Under the pieces are notes generated by a model. It searched no databases. It saw only the letters and a list, made by a program, of their open reading frames with translations, and had not been told where the DNA came from. Of a DNA stretch of 64,000 nt, positions 1 through 10,700 are shown one piece after another; position 1 is the first letter of the stretch, and the number at the start of each line of letters is the position of its first letter. The translations under genes and the position numbers were made by a program. The stretch is from Candidatus Thiothrix sulfatifontis (GTDB lineage Bacteria; Pseudomonadota; Gammaproteobacteria; Thiotrichales; Thiotrichaceae): positions 1,674,001 through 1,738,000 of the forward strand of contig CP094685.1 in the NCBI GenBank assembly GCA_022828425.1. The letters run 5' to 3'.

Positions 1-141
1 GATCAGTTGCCAGCAGGTGTTACGTATGTCAGTGATAACAGTGACCCCAGTGCTTACGACCACAACACCGGAGTGTGGAATGTCGGCGATCTCGCCAAGA
101 ACGAATCAAAAACTTTGATAATTACCGTAACAGTTAAATAA
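1..141 (+). CDS. 3' end of a DUF11-type repeat protein (partial)
   Basis: An open frame runs from the first base of the window to TAA at 139-141, giving 46 residues that begin [13 protein letters not shown] and end LIITVTVK. It closely resembles the C-terminus of the next gene (TDQLPGTLVYVEDD ... KITATVK), which is the final strand region of a DUF11 domain (PF01345). DUF11 domains are Ig-like modules of bacterial surface and secreted proteins. The 5' part lies outside the window, so length, signal peptide and domain number are unknown. Together with the next two genes it forms a tandem run of related exported proteins. Confidence 0.75.
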   Translation, partial: DQLPAGVTYVSDNSDPSAYDHNTGVWNVGDLAKNESKTLIITVTVK

Positions 142-176
142 CAAACAATAACGCAAATTTAAAGAGAGTGATAAAA

Positions 177-1682
177 ATGAAAAAATTTACTAATGCTAAA
201 ACCTTGTTGATTTCTTTCTGTGCCGTCGGTGTCTTGATGGCGGCTAACCAATCATGGGCGGATTCAACCGTCACCAACTGTGCGCAAGTATCCGCCACTG
301 TCGAGAAAGACACGGACTCTACACCCGCCAGCAAAACCAGCGAAGCCGAATTGCTGGCTGCTTTTACAGCAACTCCCTCTACACTGGAAGATGATGAAGC
401 TTGCGCCGCATTAACGGTTCAATCCGTTTTCGACTTTGGTGATGCGCCAGATACTTACGGCACGACAGGCACAACCGCTGCTACCCACGAAATTATTCCG
501 GGCTTAATGCTCGGTGGCACAGTGGATGACGAAGCCGCCGGTCAACCCACCCCTGCGGCTGATGGCGACGGCGCGGATGAAGACGGCTACAGCGTTCCGG
601 TACTGACCGATGGTCAAGCGGTGACTTTGAAAGTGACTGCCACCAATACCACTGACAAAGCCGCTACCTTGGGTTGTTGGATCGACTACGATGGCAGTGG
701 CACGTTTGAAGATACCGAATACGGTGGTGTGCCCGTGGCGATTGGTGCAGCAGCTTCCATCATTGACGTGTTGATGCCTGCGGCTCCGGCGAATGCCAGC
801 ACTGCTTTAAAAGATGGCACTACTTACGCTCGCTGCCGCTTGAGTACGGATACCATTGATGGCACCAAAGCCACCGGCGCATTGATTGATGGTGAAGTAG
901 AAGACACGCAAGTGACCTTTACTGCCCAACCTGTCTTTGACTTGGCGTTGGTCAAGCGCTTAGCCGTTGGACAAGCCACCAGTGCCAAGCCGGGTGATAC
1001 CGTCAAATTTACCATCGAAGTCACCAACCAAGGCAACATTGCCGCGAAAGACATTGTGATTACCGACTACATCCCGACAGGTTTCACCTTGGCGGATGCT
1101 AACTGGACTGCCGCCGCTGGTGTTGCGACCCTGACTACGCCGGTTCCAGCACTGGCAGCGGGTGATAAAACAACGGTCGAGATCAGCTTAACCGTGAATG
1201 CCGATGCGACGGCTGGCACTGTGCAGAACACGGCTGAAATCAGTGCTGTGACCGATGATAAAGGCAATCCAGTCACTGATGTGGACTCGACGCCGGATAC
1301 CAATCCATCCAATGAGTCAGTCGTGATTAATGACACGCTCGACAGCAGCGGTGGCGACGAAGATGACCACGACATTGAGGCAATCACCATCACGGTTGAT
1401 CCGAAAGTGGATATTGAACTGGTCAAAACGGTCACTGATGAAGCGGGTACTGCGCTAACCACCGTGCGTCGTGGCGATAAGGTTATCTACGTGTTGACTG
1501 CAACCAACAAAGGCCCGGATAACGCGACAGGCATTACGGTTACTGACCAGTTGCCGGGCACGCTGGTGTATGTGGAAGATGACAGCACGGGTAATTACGT
1601 GTCCGCAACAGGTTTGTGGACAGTTGGCGATTTGACAAACGGTACGAGCAAAGTGCTGAAGATCACCGCCACCGTAAAATAA
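177..1682 (+). CDS. Exported GEVED/DUF11 domain protein
   Basis: This is a predicted secreted or surface protein of 501 residues with no enzymatic motif. I chose ATG 177 over the in-frame GTG at 168 because a GAGAG ribosome site lies just upstream and a clean signal peptide follows (MKKFTNAKTLLISF ... WADS). The mature N-terminus has a TNC ... CAA cysteine pair, then a DFGDAPDTYG segment leading to a GEVED motif near residue 239 (GEVED family). Two DUF11 modules follow, at about residues 253-370 and 411-500, each with the LVK ... GD.V.Y.....N.G signature. The N-terminal module is shared with the giant protein downstream and the C-terminus with the partial gene upstream. No membrane anchor is visible at the C-terminus. 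An adhesive or matrix role is inferred only. Confidence 0.75.
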   Translation: MKKFTNAKTLLISFCAVGVLMAANQSWADSTVTNCAQVSATVEKDTDSTPASKTSEAELLAAFTATPSTLEDDEACAALTVQSVFDFGDAPDTYGTTGTTAATHEIIPGLMLGGTVDDEAAGQPTPAADGDGADEDGYSVPVLTDGQAVTLKVTATNTTDKAATLGCWIDYDGSGTFEDTEYGGVPVAIGAAASIIDVLMPAAPANASTALKDGTTYARCRLSTDTIDGTKATGALIDGEVEDTQVTFTAQPVFDLALVKRLAVGQATSAKPGDTVKFTIEVTNQGNIAAKDIVITDYIPTGFTLADANWTAAAGVATLTTPVPALAAGDKTTVEISLTVNADATAGTVQNTAEISAVTDDKGNPVTDVDSTPDTNPSNESVVINDTLDSSGGDEDDHDIEAITITVDPKVDIELVKTVTDEAGTALTTVRRGDKVIYVLTATNKGPDNATGITVTDQLPGTLVYVEDDSTGNYVSATGLWTVGDLTNGTSKVLKITATVK

Positions 1683-1778
1683 GCAGCGTGTTGAGTAGCA
1701 GTGCATCGGGACTATTTCCGGTCGCTGCTGCCATATTACTAACACGGATACGAAAATTAATTGATCAGGGCACTATAG

Positions 1779-4700
1779 ATGAAAATAATAAAGCTCTCCT
1801 TGTGCATCTCCATGGTTGGGGCATTTGCGACATTACCGCCTGCCTATGCGAATGAAGTTGTCACGAACTGCACGCAAGTTACCGATATGGGTGGCAGCGA
1901 TAGCAATACCAATAATAATGAATCGTGTGCTGCCGTGACGATCCCGTTCGACCTTGGCGACGCACCAGACCCCAGTTTCCCCGTATTGCTTGCCAATGAT
2001 GGCGCACGCCATCAGCTCGGTACTGATGTGTATTTGGGTAAATGCGTGGACGGCGATTCGGGTAATGTGCAAGGGGATGCCAGCGTCGATGACGCTACCG
2101 AAGGCCAGCCGGTTTACGGTGTCTGTGAAACCGACAAGTTCGGCAAGCTGGACGATGAAGACGGTGTGGCACTTGCTGAGTTGCACGTTGGCGATACCCA
2201 AAATACTCTGCAAGTGACTGCCAGCAGTGCATGTAAATTGAACGCTTGGGTCGACTGGAATCAAGACGGCAGTTGGGGCGGTACAGGCGAGCAAGTTTTC
2301 ATTGATCAAGTGCTTGCCGCAGGCAGAAATGACCTGACGATGGACGTTCCCGCCTTCGCTGCTGAAGGCACGATTTATACCCGCTTCCGTTGTTCCACGG
2401 CGGGTGGTGATGGTATCGGGGGGGAAGCAGCGGATGGTGAAGTGGAAGACTACGTGCTGAATGTTCTACCAGCCATTCCGAAAACGCCCGTTTCCGTCGG
2501 CGACACCATCTGGGAAGACACCGATAAAGACGGTAAACAAACCGCCGGTGAAAATCCTTTGGCGGGCGCTACCGTTAGTTTATTGGATAGCAAAGGTGCT
2601 CCGGCTAAAGATTTGACCGGCACCATCGTGGCTGACGTTACCACCGATGCAACCGGCAAATACGTTTTCGGCAATCTGCCCGAAGGCGATTACAGCGTTA
2701 AAGTGACGCCACCTACCGATTATATTGTCAGCCCAAGCGCGGGTGATGTGGACGATGTTCCCGCGAATGACGACAGCAATTGCGCCGTGCAAGGCGATGG
2801 CAGCATTACCACAGCCTTGTTCAGCCTGAGCGCTGGCGGCGAACCGATTGACGACGGTGACACTGACGCGAACAGCAATTTAAGCGTTGACTGTGGTTTC
2901 TATAAACCGACTGAATCCGTGCACAGCTTGGGCAATAAAGTCTGGGTCGATGATGGCGCAGGCACTGCCGCGAACGCGAACAACGGCACTTTGGATGCAG
3001 GCGAAGCCGCCGTTGCCGATGGGGTCGTGGTTGAATTGCGTGATGCGGCGGGTGCACTGCTGACCAGTACCACGACCAGCAAAGGTTTTTATTTGTTCAG
3101 CGGCTTGACCGCAGGCGATTATAAAGTGTGTGTCGCTGCCAGCAATTTTGCTGATACTGCGATTCTGAAGGGCTTCAGCGCGAGCACCAGCGGTAACGAA
3201 GCCGATGCTAACGCGGGCGTGGATAGCAATGACAATGGCAGCGATGTGCTGGCTGATGGCTTGTGTTCCAACGTCATTACGTTGGATGCGAATGCGCCAA
3301 CAGGTGAAACCGACACTGCCAGCGGCACCGCCGGTGATGATGGCATGAATACGCCAGATGCTTTGTCAGATTTGACGGTTGACTTTGCAGTGATCCCGCC
3401 AACACCACCCACTCCGATGAGTGTCGGTGACACGGTTTGGATTGATGCCGACGAAAACGGCTTGCAAGGCAAAGACGAATTGCCGCTGGTTGGCGTGGTC
3501 GTGACTTTGCTGGATAAAGACGGCAACCCGGTCAAAGATTTAGCGGGTAACACCGTCGACTACATGCAAACAGACGCATCCGGCAAATACTTGTTTAGCA
3601 ATTTACCCGAAGGCGAATACATCGTGCGCGTGCAAGCGCCGGATGGCTATGCGGTAACACAAGGCGGTGCGGCGGTGGATACTGATCCATCCAACACTGA
3701 CAGCAACTGTGCAGTCACGGGCGGCAATGTGCAAACTTTGCCATTCCTGCTGAGCGCAGGCGCTGAATCCATCACCGATGGCGATACCGATGCCAACACC
3801 GATTTGAGCGTCGACTGCGGTTTCTACGTGCCGAAAGTGCCAACGCACAGTTTGGGCAACCGTGTATGGGTTGATGCCAATAACAACGGTGCGGCAGATG
3901 TGGGTGAAACCCCAGCGGTGGCTGGCATTGCACTAGAATTGAAAGATGTTAATGGTGCGGTACTCACCGCCACCACTACGGATGTCGAAGGACGCTACCT
4001 GTTCAGCAATCTGTCAGCAGGCAGCTATCAGGTGTGCGTGGTCGCGGACAATTTTGTGGCAGGCAATATTCTGGAAGGTTTCACCGCGAGCACCGGCAGC
4101 AGCCAAGCGGCAGATGCGAATACCGATATTGACGGTGACGACAACGGCTCCGACGACATCGCGACCGGTTTGTGTTCTAACCTGATCGTATTGGATGACA
4201 AGGAACTCACGGGCGAAGCGGGTATCAACGATCAACCCGGTGTTGATGGCGTGGGCACGGACGATAACCGTTCCAACTTAAGCGTCGACTTCGGGATTGT
4301 GCCACCAGTAGTGCCGCCGAAACTGGTTGCCGTGGGCGATTACCTCTGGATTGATGCGGATAAAAACGGCAAGCAAGACAGCAGCGAACAACCACTGGCT
4401 GGCGCGATTGTCACCCTGCTGGACAAAGACGGCAACCCGGCAACCGATCAGGATGGCAATGCCATTGCTCCGGTCACTACCGGCGCGGACGGCTTGTACG
4501 GCTTTACCAAATTGCCGGAAGGCGATTACAGCATTCGGGTACAAGCGCCTGAAGGTTACTTACCAACCACCAATGCCGGTGATGCGGATGACGTGGTTGC
4601 CAATGACGACAGCAACTGTGCGGTCATGGGCGACAACGTGCAAAGCGCACCGTTCACCCTGATGGCAGGCACTGAACCGGCATCCGCACTCGATGGCGAT

Positions 4701-7700
4701 GGCGACACCAGCAACCTAACCGTGGATTGCGGTTTCTACCAGCCTACCACAGCGGTGCACAGCATCGGCAATATGGTGTGGGTCGACAATGGCGCAGGCG
4801 ATGCCACCAAAGCCGCCAACGGTCAGTTTGATGAAGGCGAAGGTTTACTGAACGGCATCAAATTGGAATTGCGCGATACCACGGGTGCAGTGATTGACAG
4901 CACCATGACGGCTGGCGGTTACTATTTGTTCCCCGGTTTGAATGCAGGCGAGTATCAAGTTTGCGTGGCAGCGGCTAACTTCACCGGCATGGGCAAACTG
5001 GTGGGTCATACCGCTGGTGTGAACGGCAAAGAAGCCGACGCGAACGCCAACGGCGACAGCAATGACAACAGCGGTACCATGACCGCTAACGGCCTCTGCT
5101 CCAACATCATTGTGTTGGATGACCAAGAGCCAACCGGCGAATTGCCAACCGGCGTGGGCATTGCAGGCGATGACGGCATGGGCACGGACGATAACCGCTC
5201 CAACCTCACCGTCGACTTCGCGGTACTGCCACCGGCAGTTGCGCCTACCCCTGTAGCGGTGGGTGACAGAATCTGGATCGATACCAACGAAAACGGTCAG
5301 CAAGACCCCGATGAACCCGGTTTAGCAAATGCCACCGTGACCTTGCTGGATAAGTCTGGCAACCCGGTCAATGACCTCGACGGCAAACCCGTTGCAGCGC
5401 TAACAACAGCGGCGGATGGCCTTTACCTGTTTGAAAATCTGCCGCAAGGTGAATACGTGGTGCGGATTGCAGCACCCGCAGGCTATATCACCACCCAAGG
5501 CGGGGCAGCGGTCAACGATGATCCATCCAACACCGACAGCAATTGCCAAGTGGTCGACGGACAGACGCAAACCGGCGCCTTCAATCTCACCACTGACAAT
5601 CTGACCGTGGACTGCGGTTTCTACCAACCAAAAGTACCAACGCATAGCCTCGGCAACCGCGTGTGGATTGACACAAACAACAACGGCATGGCGGACAACG
5701 ACGAACTGCCAGCCAGTGCCGGTGTCGGCTTGGAACTGAAAGATGCCAGCGGCGCGGTCATCAAGGCCACCACTACCGATGCCACCGGACGTTACCTGTT
5801 CAGCGGCTTAGCAGCGGGCGATTACCAAGTGTGCATAGTCGCGGATAACTTCGCGGCGGGCAATCTGTTGGAAGGCTACACCGCTAGCACCGGCGGCACG
5901 ATCGCCGATGCAAACACCAACATTGACGGCGACGACAACGGCTCCGACGACATCAAGGCCGGTTTGTGTTCCAACCTCGTGGTGCTGGATGACCAAGAAC
6001 CGACGGGTGAAATCACCGCAACGGGCGCAGACGGCGTTGATGGCATGGGTACCGACGACAACCGCTCCAACCTCACGGTCGACTTCGGCATTGTGCCACC
6101 AGTAGTGCCGCCGAAACTGGTTGCCGTGGGCGATTACCTCTGGATTGATGCGGATAAAAACGGCAAGCAAGACAGCGGCGAACAACCACTGGCTGGCGCG
6201 GTTGTCACCCTGCTGGACAAAGACGGCAACCCGGCAACCGATCAGGATGGCAATGCCATTGCTCCGGTCACTACCGGCGCGGACGGCTTGTACGGCTTTA
6301 CCAAATTGCCGGAAGGCGATTACAGCATTCGGGTACAAGCGCCTGAAGGTTACTTACCAACCACCAATGCCGGTGATGCGGATGACGTGGTTGCCAATGA
6401 CGACAGCAACTGTGCGGTCATGGGCGACAACGTGCAAAGCGCACCGTTCACCCTGATGGCAGGCACTGAACCGGCATCCGCACTCGATGGCGATGGCGAC
6501 ACTAGCAACCTAACCGTGGATTGCGGTTTCTACCAGCCTACCACAGCGGTACACAGCATCGGCAATATGGTGTGGGTCGACAATGGTGCAGGCGATGCCA
6601 CCAAAGCCGCCAACGGTCAATTTGATGAAGGTGAGGGTTTGCTGAACGGCATCAAATTGGAATTGCGCGATACCACGGGTGCGGTCATTGATAGCACCAT
6701 GACGGCTGGCGGCTACTACGTGTTTACCGGCTTGAATGCGGGTGACTATCAAGTTTGCGTGGCAGCGGCTAACTTCACCGGCATGGGCAAACTGGTGGGT
6801 CATACCGCTGGTGTGAACGGCAAAGAAGCCGACGCGAACACCAACGGCGACAGCAATGACAACAGCGGTACCATGACCGCTAACGGCCTCTGCTCCAACG
6901 TCATTGTGTTGGACGACCAAGAGCCAACCGGCGAATTGCCAACCGGCGTGGGCATTGCAGGCGATGACGGCATGGGCACGGACGATAACCGCTCCAACCT
7001 CACCGTCGACTTCGCGGTACTGCCACCGGCAGTTGCGCCCACCCCTGTAACGGTGGGTGACAGAATCTGGATTGATACCGATGAAGATGGCCAGCAAGAT
7101 GAGAACGAAATTGGTCTGGAAAATGCCACCGTTACGTTGCTGGATAAATCGGGCAACCCGGTCAATGACCTCGACGGCAAACCCGTTGCAGCGCTAACAA
7201 CAGCGGCGGATGGCCTTTACCTGTTTGAAAATCTGCCGCAAGGTGAATACGTGGTGCGGGTTGCAGCACCCGCAGGCTACATCACCACCCAAGGCGGAGC
7301 AGCGGTCAACGATGATCCATCCAACACCGACAGCAATTGCCAAGTGGTCGACGGGCAAACACAAACCGGCGCCTTCAATCTCACCACTGACAATCTGACC
7401 GTGGACTGCGGTTTCTACCAACCAAAAGTACCAACGCATAGCCTCGGCAACCGCGTGTGGATTGACACAAACAACAACGGCATGGCGGACAACGACGAAC
7501 TGCCCGCCAGCGCCGGTGTGGGCTTGGAGCTGAAAGATGCCAGCGGCGCGGTCATTAAGGCCACGACTACCGATGCCACCGGGCGCTACCTGTTCAGCGG
7601 CTTAGCAGCGGGCGATTACCAAGTGTGTGTGGTCGCGGATAACTTTGCGACGGGCAAGCTGTTGGAAGGCTACACCGCCAGCACCGGCGGCACGATCGCC

Positions 7701-10700
7701 GATGCGAACACCAATGTGGACGGTGACGACAACGGCTCCGACGACATCAAGGCCGGTTTGTGCTCCAACCTCGTGGTGCTGGATGACCAAGAACCGACGG
7801 GTGAAATCACCGCAACGGGCGCAGACGGCGTTGATGGCATGGGTACCGACGACAACCGCTCCAACCTCACGGTCGACTTCGGGATTGTGCCCCCGGCAGT
7901 GCCGCCGCAAGTGGTTTCCGTGGGTGACAAAATCTGGCTGGATGCCAACGAAAACGGTCAGCAGGACGAGAATGAAAGCGGTCTGGAAAATGCCACCGTT
8001 ACCTTGTTGGATAAATCGGGCAACCCGGTCAATGACCTCGACGGTAAACCCGTTGCTGCGGTAACAACAGCGGCGGATGGCCTTTACCTGTTTGAAAATC
8101 TGCCAGCGGGCGAATACCTGATCCGGGTTGTAGCGCCAGACGGTTATATCAATACCCAAGGCGGAGCAGCGGTCAACGATGATCCGTCCAATATCGACAG
8201 CAATTGCCAAGCGGTTGATGGGCAAACACAAACCGGCGTTTTCAACTTGACCACCGATAATCTGACGGTGGATTGCGGTTTCTACGTGCCAAAAGTGCCA
8301 ATGCACAGCGTGGGTAATACCGTGTGGGTCGACGCTAACAACAACGGCTTATTCGATAAAGACGAGCAGCCAGTGGTTGACGGCGTGGTCATGGAATTGT
8401 TGGATAAAAACGGCGCGGTCATGGCTTACACCGAAACCAAGGACGGTTACTACTTGTTCAGCGGTTTGGAAACGGGTGAATACAGCGTTTGCGTGGCACA
8501 CGGCAACTTCGACCAAGGTGTGTTGAAAGGTTACACCGCCAGCACCATGGGCGACGAAGCCGATGTGAACGCCGGAACCGATAATGCCGACAACGGTGAC
8601 AATGACACCCAAGACGGCTTGTGTTCCGAGATGATTATTTTGGATGACCAAAGCCCAACGGGTGAGTTGCCAACTGCTAGTGGTAAAGCCGGTGATGATG
8701 GCATGAGTACGGACGATAACCGTTCCAACCTCACCATTGACTTCGGGGTGGTTGCTCCTGCGAAAACCGTATCGGTGGGTGATTACATCTGGGTGGACGT
8801 CAATGAAAACGGTCAGCAAGACGCAGGCGATACGCCATTAGCCGGTGCTACCGTTACCTTGCTGGACAAAGACGGCAATGCCGTGGTGCTGGGCGGCGAT
8901 ATGGTGATTGCGCCAATCATTACCGGGGCGGATGGCAAATACGTATTCAGCAATCTGCCCGAAGGCCAATACAGCATTAGCGTGGCGGCACCCGCAGACA
9001 GCGATTACATGCCTACCAAAGGCGGTGCCGATGTTGACAACGATGCGTCCAATACCGATAGCAATTGTGATGTGGATACCGGCAAAACCAGCCTGTTCAC
9101 CCTAACCGCAGGCGCTGAACCGGATGCAGCGGCAGACGGTGATGGCACTGACAGCAATATGACGGTGGATTGCGGCTTCTACCTGCCAGCAGCAGAAAAA
9201 GCCACGATCAGCGGTACCGTTTCTGTGGATACGACCGGCGATAGCAGTGGCGAAACACCGCTGGCGGGTATCACCCTGTCGCTGTTGAAACCCGATGGCA
9301 CACCAGTTTTGGATACCGACGGCAAGCCTGTTACCACCTTGACCAATGCCAACGGCGAATACCTGTTTGCGAATCTCGACGCTGGCGATTATCTGGTGGT
9401 GCAAACCCAGCCCGCCGATTACAACTCGGTCACTGACGGCGACACCACCTCACCGGAAGACGATGCCACCAATACCGACACCACCGATGACCGCATTCCA
9501 GTAACGGTGATCGCGGGTGAAACCGATGATCGCAATGACTTTGTGGAACGCGCCCCGGTCAAACCGAACACGGTTTCCGTCGGTGACTTTATCTGGATTG
9601 ATGCCAACGAAAACGGTCAGCAGGATAAAGACGACATTGGTTTGGCGGGCGCGACCGTTACCTTGATGAACAAAGACGGCAATCCCGTGGTGCTGGATGG
9701 CACAGCGGTTGCGCCGATTGTGACGGCGGCAGACGGCAAATACGTGTTCGGCAATTTGCCTGAAGGTGAATACAGCATCCGCGTGACTGCGCCACAAGGC
9801 AGCGCCTATTTGCCGACACAGGGCGGCGCAAAAGTGGATAACGATGCGTCCAACACCGACAGCAACTGTTCAGTGGATACCGGCAAAACCAGCCTGTTTA
9901 CATTGACAGCGGGCAATGAGCCGGATGTAGCAGCAGACGGTGACAGCACTGACGGCAATATGACGGTGGATTGCGGTTTCTACTTGCCTAAAAAGCCGCT
10001 GCACAGTATCGGTAATACGGTGTGGGTCGATAACGGTGAAGGCAGTGCTGCCAACAATGGTCAATTCGATCAAGGCGAAACCTTGCCAAGCGGGGTACAA
10101 GTCGAATTGCGGGATGCCGCTGGTGCACTGATTCGCAGCACCCAAACCGACAAAGGTTTCTACCTGTTCAGCGAGTTGGAAGCCGGTGAGTACAAGGTCT
10201 GTGTGGCGGGTAGCAACTTCAATGACGGCGCGGCGCTGGATGGTTTCACCGCCAGCACTGCCGAGAAAGAAGCCGATGCAAACGCCAACGGTGACAACAA
10301 CGACAACGGTGACAGCACTGCGTCTGACGGCTTGTGTTCTAACCTGATTGTGTTGGATGACAAGGAACCCAAGGGCGAGCAACCAACCGCCAGCGGCATT
10401 GCTGGCAATGATGGTATGAAGACGGACGATAACCGTTCCAACCTCACGGTTGACTTCGCTGTCGTGCCGGTACAAACGGTGACACCGGGTACGCCCGTAG
10501 CCGTGGGTAATCAAATCTGGGTGGATAGCAACGCTAACGGCGTGCGAGAAGCAAATGAAGGCTTCTTGGAAAATGCGGTTGTGACCCTGACCGATGCTTC
10601 GGGGCGTGCCGTGGCGGATCTGGATGGCAATACCGTTGCGCCACATACCACGGGTGCGGATGGCCTTTACCTGTTCGACAATTTGCCAGAAGGTGAGTAC

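Noticed and set aside
5808-6338. Long minus-strand open frames across the giant gene, several of them repeated
   Set aside because: They recur at each module with the same offset and mirror the repeat-coded forward gene; no ribosome sites or protein-like composition. They are shadows.
4321-7908. CRISPR array suggested by regular repeats and a Cas6-like gene in the window
   Set aside because: The repeats are in-frame protein modules of about 400-500 bases, not 25-40 base repeats with spacers; no array was found anywhere.
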